From the NCBI RefSeq assembly GCF_010389155.1, contig NC_057769.1:7626735-7690734 (forward strand): DNA of 64,000 nt, read 5' to 3'. The notes under the pieces were generated by a model. It was not told where the DNA came from. It did no database searches and saw nothing but the letters and a program-made list of their open reading frames with translations. The position numbers and the translations under genes are program-made. This DNA comes from Erigeron canadensis (taxonomy: Eukaryota; Streptophyta; Magnoliopsida; Asterales; Asteraceae). Positions 46,450 through 58,200 of the stretch are shown here, in pieces (position 1 is the first letter of the stretch; the number at the start of each line of letters is the position of its first letter).

Positions 46450-48561
46450 GGCTTCTCCCTAAGTTAGAACTTCATCCACCTCTTCCACACTATCACATCA
46501 GCTTTTCTTTCTCTTCATCCACCTCTTCCGCAATCACTCCCTATAACCCCTTTTCCACACCTCTTCCACACTTTTTATTTATTTTATTTTATATTTAAAC
46601 AAAATATAAATAATTCAACATTTATTTAAAATTAAACATTACAATACATAATTAAAAAATACAGTACATGATTACTCTTCGTCATCTTTTATTCACATTT
46701 TTCCTAAGCCACGGTAAGCACTTTTGTTTGCCCACCACTTGTCGTGTTACGGGCATTTGACTTCCCACGTTGATTTGTCTTCTCCGCAATTTTCGTGGTA
46801 CTATTCGGCCCACGTGCATTGGTCGGTCAACGTGTGAGCGGCCTTAAAAACATTGTCGATAACCCTCATCACTCTTTTGCTCTCATCCTGCAAAAAATAA
46901 GAATATGTTTCTTCGTGTTTTGGGACCTTGCGGCCTGGTGCTTCTATTTCCTGAACGTGTTGGGACATCGTCCATGATTCATGCTTTCATCTCATCTTTG
47001 GTGAGACGAGGTCGGTGAACGTTCTTATTTGATGATGATGATGATGATGATGCCATTCGGAATAGTAAGTGAGTTAGCAGGTGAAACAAGTTTAATTTGA
47101 AGATTAGACACAAGTGGAATGGTGATGAAACTGGTTAAGGCTCTGGGTAGCTATTTATAGAGTGATAATGTAGCTAGCCGTTAAGGGACTGTACATGTAA
47201 ATATTTTTGAATTTTTGGCGGTTTGATGGACTGTAATTGTAATTATTTTGAATTTGGAACGTTGGAGGAGCGTTTTTGACTTCAGCTATGAAATAGTGTC
47301 TCCTTACCAGAGATTTCATTTCAAAACTCACACTTTTATACATCTGCAATGGTTTCTTCATCAAATGTCCCTAACCGAAAACCACGAATGACTGTCGATC
47401 AAGTGAATGGCAGTATCATGGCTGATATCCTCGACCACCAAATGTGCAAAGACAAGCTTGTTCAAATTGGTCTAAAACTTCAAGCGAAAAAGAGATGATG
47501 TCAAGAACAAATCAGTTACATACAAACGGGGCATTGTACTGAGCATGAATGTCAATATTTTACTTATTTGCAGGGGAAGTTTGACTAGATTCATGAAACT
47601 GTGGAAGAAATTGCTTGTGCGGTCATCACCTTGAATGAGTTCATCAACACTGCCAAAGCAGTTTATGCCCAAAAGAAATAAGTAGCCTCTTTTAATATTA
47701 TGTTGTATGTTTTTCTTTATAAAGTTTCTAATGTTTTAAAATCATGAATAAACTTATGTTCTTAAAGTAAACTTATTTTATTCAAATACTTAAAAACATT
47801 ACAATAATAAAAGACAACACACAATTCAAACTGCTAAAACATACTTAATTAAAATACGAAAATACACTTAATTAAAATACGAAAACACACTTAATTATTA
47901 TAAAAGTTGGGAACATTCATAAGCTCTTGGAAACACCGCTCGTATTTGAAGTCCCTCCCATAATTCAACCGGTACTCTTGATTGGCCGTTACATAAACCA
48001 TTTCATCCGATAAAGTCCCCTGTGCCTTCAACCTCAAATAGATTGCCTCAAACTGCTTACATTCGTTGCGAATTTTGTTGAATTGACCTACTAGTTGAGT
48101 TTTGGTCCTTGGATGTTCAGACGTGTTCGCATTGAACCTTTCACATATTAAGGTCCACATGGACACACTGGAATCGTTTAGGTTAGGCATTTCAGTCGTC
48201 CATATCCAACACATGACCACTAAACGAAGTTCGGTTTCAGTCCACAATTGCCTCGGCATTTTGAAATGGAATGGTTATGGAATGCTTTTTTGAAATGGTT
48301 TGATTAATGATGTATTGAATGGATTGTGAAGATAGTATATATAGAAGGAGGATTAAAAATAAATAAATTTCGACCGTTAAGAATTTAAAAGAAAAAAAGT
48401 TTTTTTTTTGTTTTTGGCGTTTTGCGGAGCCTCACCCTCGTCAACACTCATCGATGGATCGGAAGGAATTGAAGGATGCAGTCGTCAACGACCTTGCTCC
48501 CTATAGTGTCCCCATCGAAGAGACATCGACGATCGGTCGAAGTTCTCTTTAGGGAGAGACC
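46450..48561. mobile_element. PIF/Harbinger element (non-autonomous, carries ORF1-like gene)
   Basis: Target duplication TTA on both sides (46447-46449, 48562-48564). Ends GGCTTCTCCCTAAGTTAGAA and, on the other strand, GGTCTCTCCCTAAAGAGAAC. The duplicate locus at 61.2 kb shows the uninterrupted site (TAGAATGTTA then AATACAAATTA). An ORF1-like Myb/SANT gene lies on the minus strand (47891-48259). No DDE transposase is recognisable; fragments such as DESKRVMRVIDNVF (minus, ~46870) and EEIACAVITLNEFI (plus, ~47610) suggest further decayed coding. A (GAT)n run sits at 47032-47053. Confidence 0.88.
47891..48259 (-). CDS. PIF/Harbinger ORF1-type Myb/SANT-like protein
   Basis: 122 residues starting MPRQLWTETELRLVV. 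A W...W trihelix/SANT-type fold (W at 6, 18, 20, 35) leads into KTQLVGQFNKIRNECKQFEA and a C-terminal YGRDFKYERCFQEL motif. This pattern (MPRQLWT start, K-K-N-F-AIY, F-YE-CW near the end) is shared by plant Harbinger ORF1 proteins, often misannotated as glutathione S-transferase T3-like. It binds DNA and assists the transposase. The frame is intact but shorter than many relatives, ending at the first helix group; possibly truncated. Confidence 0.75.
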   Translation of the reverse strand: MPRQLWTETELRLVVMCWIWTTEMPNLNDSSVSMWTLICERFNANTSEHPRTKTQLVGQFNKIRNECKQFEAIYLRLKAQGTLSDEMVYVTANQEYRLNYGRDFKYERCFQELMNVPNFYNN

Positions 48562-48564
48562 TTA

Positions 48565-48959
48565 ATTATAGAACATACAAATTAACGAATGAATACCAGA
48601 TAATATTTTAAAAACTATAAATCATTTTTAAGAAAAAACTATTAATCATTTTAAAAAAAAAAAATTAAATGAATACTAGACCATATTTTTAAAGTCAGTA
48701 TCTATTAAAATAACCAAACACAAGTTTTCTTTTTAACAAGTCTAGATTTATGTCTGGATCACCATAATTATAATTTAAAAAAACAAACAACATAATTTGC
48801 TAACATTTATTTATAAAATGAAGTTCATAAGAATTAATAGAAATATAACAATACATATACCAATTTACTTTAGTTGTCACCCTATTTTGAAAACCAAAAT
48901 TAATTATGCTCAAACTTTCAATATTTATTAAATAGTTTATAAAATAACATTCAAGTTCA
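48565..48959. other. AT-rich flank of the PIF element, no gene seen
   Basis: The first ~25 bases (ATTATAGAACATACAAATTA) continue the duplicated block. The remainder is unremarkable. Confidence 0.45.
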
Positions 48960-49141
48960 GTCAATGGGGTTGGTGGCCCATTGGTAAGGTCTTTGATTTT
49001 AGGAGGATCCATCTGGGTTTGAGTCCCACTTCCCATATTTGTGGGGTAGATTAATAAGGTTTTTTGAGAGTCCTGGTTTCCAAGGATACATGTAATTTAG
49101 GAGTAGAAGTAGAGTAAAATGCCGTTGAAAAAATAATAATG
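48960..49141 (+). mobile_element. tRNA-derived SINE with 16-bp target duplication
   Basis: A perfect 16-bp direct repeat ATAACATTCAAGTTCA lies at 48944-48959 and 49142-49157. Inside, an A-box-like GGTGGCCCATTGGTAAGG and a B box GGGTTTGAGTCCC are spaced as in tRNA-derived SINEs; the 3' end is A/AT-rich (GTTGAAAAAATAATAATG). Same family as 4582-4775. Confidence 0.92.
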
Positions 49142-49157
49142 ATAACATTCAAGTTCA

Positions 49158-49814
49158 ATTAATAACTTTAAGATTATGGTTATTTTGGTAAGAAGAAAAG
49201 GGTATGATGTTCAATTATTGTTATTACCTTAATATTTTGTCCTTGTAACATAAATCTGCACATAAAGTTTAAGGGTCAAATAAGTTGTGTATAAAAGTTT
49301 AAGGATAAAAAGTTTGTCTATAAAGTCATAAGGTCAATAACTCAATATAACCACTTTATTCAAGTATAAAAGGTTTTTTTTTAGGAAAAATATACTAAAA
49401 TGTAAGGTATATTTTGAAAATGCATTATCTTCCTCTCTATCCCTCTCTAACTAAGTAACTTTCATTCTTAAACACAAACAACATTAAAACATAAATTAAC
49501 TAATCCATTATGACTTCAACAATAAGCTTTTATCTTATATAAAGTACGCTTCCATTACTATATATATAGATTCTTTTCATTTTAGTGCCAAAATTCCAAA
49601 TAAATTTAAAAAATTTATATAGTACCAAAATTGGAGGGGGGAAAATCTGCCCCTATATATATATAATACGAGTATTTAAAGGTCTGTGCTTCACACATCA
49701 TGTTTTAAATATATTGTTTGCATGTATTTTGTTGACGGTTTTCTAAATAACTAATGAAAATTGTTTCATGAAACCATATAATGCATCAACTTCTAAATAA
49801 AAAGTATTATAATA
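49158..49814. other. intergenic, no gene seen
   Basis: AT-rich, with short local repeats of AAGTTTAAGG / AAAAGTTTAAGGATAAAA type near 49270-49310. No coding region. Confidence 0.45.
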
Positions 49815-50077
49815 CTTTCTCCGTTCCATATTAAATGTCTGATTTTGACTTGTCAAGTCTTCTGCTTTAAACTTTGACCGTAAAAATATTTGTGTATATT
49901 ATATAACACTTAATTTATATAAAATATATGGACAGATTGAGTTTTCAATGTACTTTTCACTGATATAACTTTCATCAACTAATATATAACACAAATAAAG
50001 ATATTTATAGTCAAAGTTATAAACAGAAGACTTGACAAATTAAAATTAGACATTTAATGTGAGACGTAGGGTATAAG
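49815..50077. mobile_element. Stowaway-like MITE
   Basis: TA target duplication on both sides (49813-49814, 50078-50079). Ends CTTTCTCCGTTCCATATTAA and, on the other strand, CTTATACCCTACGTCTCACA followed by the shared TTAAATGTC. The CTYYSTCCGT-type start and TA duplication fit Stowaway (Tc1/mariner). 263 bp, highly self-complementary. Confidence 0.82.
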
Positions 50078-50079
50078 TA

Positions 50080-51118
50080 AAAGGAAATAAAACTTTCAAG
50101 TCAAATAACTTGGCTGTTCCACAGAGATTTAGACATACCAAAGTTGAAGAGAATGAAGTGTTATAATTATTGTCAATCCATTAGCATTCAAAACAATTCA
50201 TTCGGCTAAGATCAATTGCGTGTTTTGTTTTATTTCACATATGGCACTTTCGAAAAGTTAATGAAACTCAAACGTTAAGGAAATAATCCATCTTGTATAA
50301 TTCATGTACCAATTTCCGCTTTTGTTATATCTAGATACACACATACATAGATTTTAAATTTGTAGACCCTATAGCTACCAACTGCAAGAAGCCTTTGTTT
50401 GTTTCTCGGCTAATCAACAGTGAAAGGAACAAAAGCAATGAAAGTACTCGTAGTTTAACACTTCACGCACAAAATTGTTAGACATTGAATATGATACATA
50501 TACATCTATTTAGGTCACCATTAGAAAAGGTGAAACCACAATCTTCATTGCCTCATGCTCCAAAAACCTCGGCCTTGGTCTCAGAACCTTTGATCTGGAA
50601 ATAAATTAGCCGCACTCTCGGCCACTTCCGGACTTCCATCAAACCGGCAGGGCAATCACCATCAGGTCCTATATCATTGGATTATAAACTCTGTTTCCAA
50701 TATAATGGGTTAACAACGCTACATTTACTCCACTAATATGTGATACATACCTAGAATTATTACGTACCCAGGCTATTAATACAGGAAATTAAATCAAGAA
50801 AGATAGCTAGTTGTAGGAAGAACCGACCTTGCGACCGATCTACTTAATTAGGCCTCCGTCTATTTAATTTATCTTAATTGTGATCGATCCCCTGCAATAT
50901 TCACCATATCCATCCAAGGTATACCGGGGTTTTTTTTTTTGGCACAAGCTAATTAAGTGCTTATTGTCATCTTTGCTCCCGAATACACACGTTCATTTGT
51001 CAAAAAAAAAAAAAAAATTATTAATTACCTGACCAATGACCACTAACCAAATCGACAGCTAATTAATTAACCTTTGGACAAACTTTGGACAAACGAGCTA
51101 GGTTAAACTTTATCATCT
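50080..51118. other. intergenic with possible degenerate coding scrap
   Basis: On the minus strand 50535-50680 reads IGPDGDCPAGLMEVRKW and RLIYFQIKGSETKAE with a stop further on. It is protein-like but I do not recognise it. The rest is AT-rich. Confidence 0.35.
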
Positions 51119-51133
51119 AAGTATGAAAATATA

Positions 51134-52325
51134 AGTGGTGGTGGAGATTTAAAACAGAGTCGGGTAATTTGTGGAGGAAAGTTATTTGGAGTTTTCATAG
51201 TACTTCAAGGTCTTGGAATTTTACTCCATGTAAAATGTCAATATCGGGGCCATGGAAGCATATATGTAAAATTTCCAACTACTTCAAGGCAGTTGGTTTA
51301 GAGCTACATGAAATATTTCATGTGGCTCCAGGTTTGAATTCTGAATTAACATTCTAGTTTGATTCATGGGTTGGCTTTGATCCGCTGTGTAAAATGTTCC
51401 CCAATCTATTTATGTTAGAAGTATCTAAAATGTGTCTTCTGAAAGATAGGGTCTCGTGGATTAACGGGGATCAGTATGTGCAATTCCATTGGACGCGACA
51501 GCTTAGGCGGGTGGAACATGCTGAGGTAAATAATTTGTTACTGCTGGTGGCATGTGTTGTATGGGTGGAAGGGAAAGATTCTTGGAGAAGTGACGTTTGT
51601 GATTCGGGTAGATTTCTGTTAAAGCTCTAAGATCCAAAATTAAGCGGTCTAGTGGGGAACAACAAAATGCCTCTTTTATTTGGTCAAGATGGGTGCCAAT
51701 TAAGGCTAACTTTTTAGCATGGCGGTTGTGGATGGGTAGATTGCCAACTAAAGATAATCTCGCAAAGAGAAACGTCCAAGTTATATCCATGGAATGTGGG
51801 GTGTGCAGTTTGGAGGAAGAGTCTGTAGAGCATTTATTTGGCTCATGTCAACTTGCTGTACAGATATGGGAGCATGTATCAAAGTGGTGTCGGGTCCATC
51901 CATTCTTCTTCTTTTCGGCTAAAGACTTACCGTCTTTGGCACAACAATTGAGAGGAGATGTAGGATGGAAGCAAGCAGTTCATCTGGTAATATTGACTTT
52001 GATTTGGTGTATATGGAAGAACATGAATAATCTCGTTTTTAATTCAACCGGACGTTCTGTGGGTATAATTACTGAGGAAATTCGGGCTTTATCTTACATA
52101 TGGATTAAAAGCCGATCAAGATATAAAACTTTGACATGGGAAGCTTGGAGTAATTTTAATGTTTTCGAGTTTGGTTAGATAATATTTTGGTTGGCTTTGT
52201 TAATGGTGTATTAATTTACTCTTGGTGTATTCATCTGGTGTATGTACTGTAAACTTGTTTGTGGCTTAACGTTTTGTTGGGTCACCTAATAATAGTAATT
52301 GATTTTGTTCGTCGTTAAAAAAAAA
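51134..52325 (+). mobile_element. 5'-truncated L1-type LINE with 15-bp target duplication
   Basis: A perfect 15-bp duplication AAGTATGAAAATATA (51119-51133, 52326-52340) flanks a unit that ends in poly(A). It encodes the C-terminal end of ORF2. First a reverse-transcriptase tail-like region (WRKVIWSFHSTSRSWN, FPNLFMLEVSKMCLLKDRVS) broken by a stop near 51355 and a frameshift near 51630. Then the zinc-binding domain (zf-RVT) at 51693-52178: WRLWMGRLPTKDNLAKRN, CGVCSLEEESVEHLFGSC, ILTLIWCIWKNMNNLVFN. 5' truncation and poly(A) are classic L1 insertion marks. Confidence 0.93.
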
Positions 52326-52353
52326 AAGTATGAAAATATATGTATAGAATATA

Positions 52354-52671
52354 GATAAATAGCAGATGGAACAACAACATATAAGCTGCATATGTTTATA
52401 CTGTCTTATAAAGCATTTTGTCCTTTTTGAAAATCTCAATTCATGATAAATAGTAGATGAAACAGCAACATATAAGATGCATATGTTTATACTATCTTAT
52501 AAAGCATTTTGCCCTTTTTGAAAATCTCAATTCATGATAAATAGCAGATGGAATAGCAACATATAAGATGCATATGTTTATACTATCTTATAAAGCATTT
52601 TGCTTTTTTTTAAAAATCTCAATTCATGATAAATAGCAGATGGAACAGCAACACATAAGATGCATATTCAC
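52354..52671 (+). repeat. tandem array, ~3.5 x 91 bp
   Basis: Units start at 52354, 52445, 52536 and 52628 with GATAAATAGCAGATGG-type heads followed by CAACATATAAGATGCATATG and TTATAAAGCATTTTGCC. Units differ at a few positions. The array begins 13 bp after the LINE target duplication and runs into the dispersed repeat described next. Confidence 0.92.
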
Positions 52672-53047
52672 TAATTTAAATAACCTTAGCTAATATACCA
52701 ATAATACCCTTAAATCTCAACCACTCGTTTTCTTCTCTCTCCCCAATCTCAACCACTCATTTTTTTGTTCTCCTCCATGTAAATCATTTTATTCATCTAA
52801 TTCATTCAAAATCTTTTATCTCAAAAACCGTATATCGATAAATTATAAAAATTGTATGAGTGTTCTTAAAATTTCATGTTCTTTCATTAGAGATGTAATT
52901 CGATATACTTTCGACGAATTTTTAATCGCGAGGGCGGAGCCCGTACGGATAAAACATTTGACTATCACGCTCTATGACTTATCACCTTCTATTACCCATC
53001 ACCCCTACCATTTTACCGTCATAATGCGCGGACACTTTCCCTCGTAA
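52600..53047 (+). repeat. dispersed repeat copy 1 (pair with 54105-54558)
   Basis: From TTCACTAATTTAAAT through ATCTCAAAAACCGTATATCG and CGCGAGGGCGGAGCCCGTA to AATGCGCGGACACTTTCCCT the sequence matches 54105-54558 closely. The GCGCGG-type terminus suggests a Helitron-like family, but no hairpin plus CTRR end was confirmed. Confidence 0.8.
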
Positions 53048-54104
53048 CGATAGATGAAAACATATAATGATAGATGAAAAGGCAATACTAAGTAATGGTA
53101 AAAGTAGAACTCAATATATAGTAAGTAAACTAAATACATATAACATGAAAAGTGGTTCCCACATCATAGAATGCATGGATATGTATGATCAAAGTTTGAC
53201 ACAGAACAGAAGATCAATTACTAAATTTCAATTAAAAAACAAAACACACATAAGATGAACACAAATTAAAACACACATAATGAGCGAGCAAGCAAGCAGT
53301 ACGTAGAGTAGTAATACACACAAATTAACACAACGATGATTGCAATAATAGATAGCTACTTGATGTCGGGTCAATAAGTCAATGGGTCAATAATAGAGTA
53401 GTAATAAACACAAATTAACACAACGATGTTGGGGGCAAAAGGAGAAACAAGCAAGACTGATATCAAGATTATGGGGTGAATGTTGGGTTAATCTTGATGT
53501 CGAGTCAACAAGTCAATGGGTCGTTTTTCATTAGAAAGTATCTCATGTTATGTTAGTAAGTCAGTGTCTCGTTTTAATTAGCATGAGTCTAGATTAATAG
53601 TGTCTTTAATTAGTATGTTTTATTAGTTAGTTTTTATTTGGTTTTTGGTAGCATATGTTGTAATTCGTCAAAATATATCAAGTAGTGGACTAGTGTACGT
53701 GGGCAGTTATCAAGTCATGGAGTGATGGAGTATTATGTAATCAGAATGTCTATTTAAGGCTTGTAATTTTAGTTAATGAAGTAATTAAGACACTTTTTCA
53801 CATATTGCTTTTCTTTTGCAAAGTCTGTTTTTCTTTAATTCATTTTCATCCTTACAACACAACAAAAGGCAAGTAGAGAGTAGTCAGATCCTACATGCTC
53901 CTGTCGGTAGCAAGACGACCCCGGTCTGTAGCGAGACGCCGGTTTGGCCCACTCATCCTGCTGTCCGTATCGAGATGGACCATTATGAAAATTCATCAAC
54001 TGGTAGCGAGATGACTCCATTATTCCGTCGTCGAATTAAAATTGATTAATTAGCTGGGGTTTTGGGTTTTCTTTTTTCTAATTCAGATATATATATATAT
54101 ATAT
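53048..54104. other. segment between dispersed repeats, possible LTR-like stretch
   Basis: 53481-53860 starts TGTTGGGTTAATC and ends CTTACAACA, with CTATTTAAGGCTTGTAAT before the end, reminiscent of a Copia LTR. No target duplication or primer site fits. AGAGTAGTAATAAACACAAA occurs twice (53303, 53393). The 53.87-54.05 part has weak similarity to 46.1-46.2 kb. No confident gene. Confidence 0.4.
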
Positions 54105-54558
54105 ATTATAAAGCATTTTTCCCTTTTTGAAAATCTCAATTCATGATTTGAACTACCTAAAATATCCCTAATCTTTATTCACTAATTTAAACATCTTTAC
54201 CTAATATACCTATAATAACTTTAAATCTTAACTACTTTTTTTTTCTCTCTCCTCAAATTTCAACCACTCATTTTTTTTCTCTTCCCCTCATAAATCATTT
54301 TATTCCTCTAATTCATTCAAAATCTTTTATCTCAAAAACCGTATATCGATAAATTATAAAAATTATATGGGTATTCTTAAAATTTCATACTCTTTCGTTA
54401 GAGATGTCATTCAATATACTTTCGACGAATTTTTATATGCGAGGGCGGAGCCCGTAAGGATAAAGCATTTGGCTATCACATTTTATGACTTATCATCTCC
54501 TATGACCTATCACCCCTACAATCTCACTGCTACAATGCGCGGACACTTTCCCTCGTAA
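54105..54558 (+). repeat. dispersed repeat copy 2
   Basis: Direct repeat of 52600-53047, with TATATCGATAAATTATAAAA, TTCGACGAATTTTTA and GCGCGGACACTTTCCCTCGT shared. Unlike copy 1 its 5' part lacks the 91-bp array; GATTTGAACTACCTAAAATA takes its place. A (TA)n run precedes it at 54088-54106. Confidence 0.8.
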
Positions 54559-54587
54559 TATAATAATAGGGCTCCATCGTATGGGTT

Positions 54588-55218
54588 ATTTTTTTTTTTT
54601 TTTTGAACGTTCGTGTTACGGGAAGACTAGCCATTACATCCATAAGGGCAGACAGTCACTAGCGACCGATCCACGAAGTCAGGGACCACTAGGGAGGGAA
54701 AACCAATTTAACCGCTACAGAAGGCACTGTTTGTACATCCGATTAGGTTAGATTATTTAGAGTGTTTGGGATTGATTGGTGGCGATTCCCTGTTGGTAGG
54801 AGTGTTTCTCCTTTGTACGCTGTTTGATGTATATTGTAGAGTTTTAGGGTTTTTCCCCTGATTGTTGTATCCATCAGTTTAAGGTTTTCCCTCTCTTTTA
54901 TAATGGATTTTTCGTGGAGAGTAAGTCTCCATACGCGGTTTTTCACCCCCTTATCTTTGGCAACGATTTCCTCTATTTAAGTAAACGATATGAAGATATC
55001 TCTTTCGTGCTTATCCTTTAAGACCTAGGCTATGAGATGTGCTAGGTTTTCCTCAGTTCGCAGCCTACCTGGGTGTTATCCTGGGTTAGAATCATCTTGC
55101 ATAATTGTGGGTACGTCATCAGGCACGACATTAAATTGGAGGTAAAATCTCGCCTGCTCAGACTCGAACCCTGATCTCTCAGGATTCAAGCATCATTGCA
55201 GAACTTCGGAATGCCTTT
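54588..55218 (-). mobile_element. SINE (minus strand) split by a solo LTR and bordered by an LTR element
   Basis: Reading the minus strand and skipping the solo LTR (54729-55121), there is a head with B box (GGGTTCGAGTCTGAGC, near 55165), a body (TTAAATTGGTTTTCCCTCCC, GGACTGACTTCGTGG-like) and a poly(A) tail, seen as a T run 54588-54604. Copy A at 46.27 kb lacks it, which shows the insertion directly. Its target duplication is not clear. Confidence 0.75.
54729..55121. mobile_element. solo LTR inside the SINE
   Basis: 393 bp, TGTTTGTACATC...GTACGTCATCA, flanked by perfect GGCAC duplications (54724-54728, 55122-55126). It is a diverged, shorter relative of the LTRs at 55219 and 60542: it shares GGCGATTCCCTGTTGGTAGG and GGGTTTTTCCC. 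It marks an older insertion of the same family, reduced by LTR-LTR recombination. Confidence 0.92.
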
Positions 55219-58200
55219 TGTTTGTACAATGGATTAGGTTAAAGGATTTGGAGGTGTTTGATGGGTTGGACGGCGATTCCCTGTTGGTAGGAGTCTTCCT
55301 CCCTTGTACGCCGGTTTAGATATGTTTAGATCTCTTAGGGTTTTGCCCGTGGATCTTGTATGTGTTTCTTTAGGGTTTTTCCCGTAAAGAGTATAATGAT
55401 AATGATTAGGGTTTTTCCCATGATGATCATGATGATGATCATTTAAGGTTTTTAGTATTTAGGGTTTTCCCCTGTGATAAAGATCATGTCTTCTCTCCTT
55501 TTTTCCTCCTCCTTTTATAGTGCAAATATGACTTGGAAGGGAGGAAATAGGATCATAACGAATCTCTTATTGCTGATGGAGATTTCCTCTAATTTAGGAA
55601 GTGATATGACAACCTTTATTCGTGTTTATCCTTCCAGCTAAGGTTCTGCGCAGCCTGGGTGTAGCACCCTGCGTGTAGTCTGCGTCTAGGTGTCTTTCTG
55701 GGTAATGATGGTCTAGGTGGGTATGTCATCAAGCCCCTTAGTCTAATGGGGTGACTCTGCAAAGATCGCCGTATTAGACTCCTAGCCTGACTTCATTTCC
55801 ATGCTCTTGCAGTTGACTAGTGCAAAATAGAACTCCTAACCCGTTAACAAGTAAGCTAGGGTTTCAGAGATCTTATAAGGCAAGTAGCTATAATATCACC
55901 AGATTTAGTTTCGTGGTGTTGCTTTGGTTGTATAATTTGTAACCTGGATGAGTTGTGAGAGTCATGTCTATGTGTCTCCTTGAGCTTCGATCCCAGGTAT
56001 CCAAGGTGTATGCTTGCATAACTTGGTTTGCATTCCACATTGCTTTTCGTATGATTTCGTCTTTGACTAATCCATCTATCTTTTGACAGGCTTCGTTCTT
56101 TTGGCGCACCGGTTCCATATTTTTCTTTCGTTCGTGACGAAGGTGTTTTCTCCCAGGGTGACGAACCTGGGGACCCTGGTTATATCTGCGTAATCCGATG
56201 CAAAAATGTCAATATTCTGCTGCAATAGCTTATGTAATTTCTTCTTGATGTCTTCTCGCTTTCAATAGTGATCAACTATTTAGGAGAGGCTGGGTTTACA
56301 AGTATCTTGTTGTTATCTTGTGTTTTCCCAGGCTGAGGTGGTTGCTGGCTTTTCTTCTAGGGTTCCTTTGCTTGATCGGATCATAACTTTCATTAACTCG
56401 TCTACCTCATGCAGCTTTGTCTTCGTTTTTTCTGGTTGTGCCAACTTCATATTTTTTGCATATTAAGGTGATATCTTGTGATGAATTCTTGTCTTCCTAG
56501 GGTGAGAGTCTGGGGAACTCCAGCCATGTCTGCGTATTCCTAGGCAGCAGATCGATGTAATATCGAGAAATGTCTTCTCGTGGATATTTTATGTCTAAAA
56601 TGTGACCATATGAAGGATCTCTTTATAGAGTGTATTTGGTGAGAAAACGAATTCTACTTCGACTTTTGCGGCTTTATAAATCTAGGGCACCCAAATCTTC
56701 GTAGGCTTTTCGTTCCTTGCGTATCTGTTGCAGAGGTGCTTTCTCTGGGTTTTGGGAATTCTTGCTTTTTGAGTGTCATTGTAGCGAAGATATATTCAAG
56801 TTTCCCTTCTTTTTCCCTGGCTTCCTCTTTTTAATGACCACGCCTGTTCGTTCATGGATGCTGGGTGATTCGTATCTTCCCAGGGTACTTGCTATTCCAT
56901 CCTCTGTTGGGGCAACTGTAGGGGTTTAAAAGTGAATGTAAGGGACTTGTACTTGGATTCTTCATCCGGGTTTAAGGGAGTACTTCCTTTGTTTGACTTA
57001 TACTTGTATTCCCCTGCATTATTTTGATAATGAGAGTAGTGCCCTGTATAATTGTGGAAGTCATAATATTTTTCCTTATCTCTTCTTCCCCTTTCACTCA
57101 ATTTTACCTTTTTCAGGATTTTGTTTTATGCACTTGCTTTTCTTAGCATTTAGGCATATGCTTTAACAAAATCATAGGAGTATGATTTTTAATGCCATTG
57201 CCTTTTTTAGGCGTTTTTAGGCATGTAATTCATAATAACCATAAGAGTATGGCTTTAAATACTTTGATAAAATCATAGGAGTATGATTTTGTAATGCCAT
57301 TGCCTTTTTTGGCGTTTTTAGGCATATGTTTTTTATAATCATAGGAGTATGATTATTTTAATGCATTTGCCTTTTTTTGGCATTTCAAAATTATGTGTGT
57401 GAGGTTGCGATCCTTCTTCACCATGAATAAAAAATTTCATACTGAAGGGTTTGTAACCCGTCCTTGTATTAGTTCGGTAGGCGTCCCCACCGTTCTTTAG
57501 TTTTTTCAGGTCTGTAATTTTATATAGTGCACTTTTTATAAAATCTTGCATGTTATCCAGCTTCGCATTCTTCATGCGTTTTGGACATCTTTGCAAGCGC
57601 ATGTTATGCAGCTTCGCATTCTTCATGCATTTTGCACATCTTTGCGATTTTGTGAGTGTTTTATTCAAAAAGATTTGCTTTTTCAGCAATAGAATTTACG
57701 CAAGTTTGTTGCGTTCCATGTCCTGCCAACTGGATTGCCATCTGTTATTGAGAGCTTATAATCGCTGTTACTGCTGACTTGATATGAGCCTTCCCAGGTA
57801 CGTCTCATCTTCCCCAGGTGTCCTACTTGGATTATGCTCCTTAATATTGAAACATGGTCTTCGTCTTCGAAGAATATTTATGTTTGCTGATATATGTTTA
57901 TGGTTTCTTGAGTGGCTATCACTCTTATTGTTTCTTCCAGGAAGTCTAGGTTGACTTTAATGGCCGTCATGCAGGCGTATACCTAGACTGCAGCTGGTAA
58001 TATAGTTTCCGTTTTAAGCTACACGGAGTCTCCCCATTGTTTTTTTTTAGGACTTTGATGCACCTATAAGACAAAGGGTAATTCATTAATCCAGCCTATA
58101 TGGCTGCGTTCCAACTATATATCCATGACCTTCACGGTTTGCTTCTTTATTGACTCTACCCGTCCATTACTCTGGGTGATACCATGATGTGAGCGATTGT

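Noticed and set aside
50535..50680. Gene fragment (IGPDGDCPAGLMEVRKW)
   Set aside because: Protein-like but unrecognised and interrupted; not enough to call a pseudogene.
52354..52671. Possible CRISPR-like array
   Set aside because: The 91-bp units are uniformly similar with no unique spacers, in a plant genome; it is an ordinary tandem repeat.
53481..53860. Copia solo LTR (TGTTGGG...TTACAACA)
   Set aside because: Flanking 5-mers do not match and no primer site follows; kept only as a remark in the gap entry.
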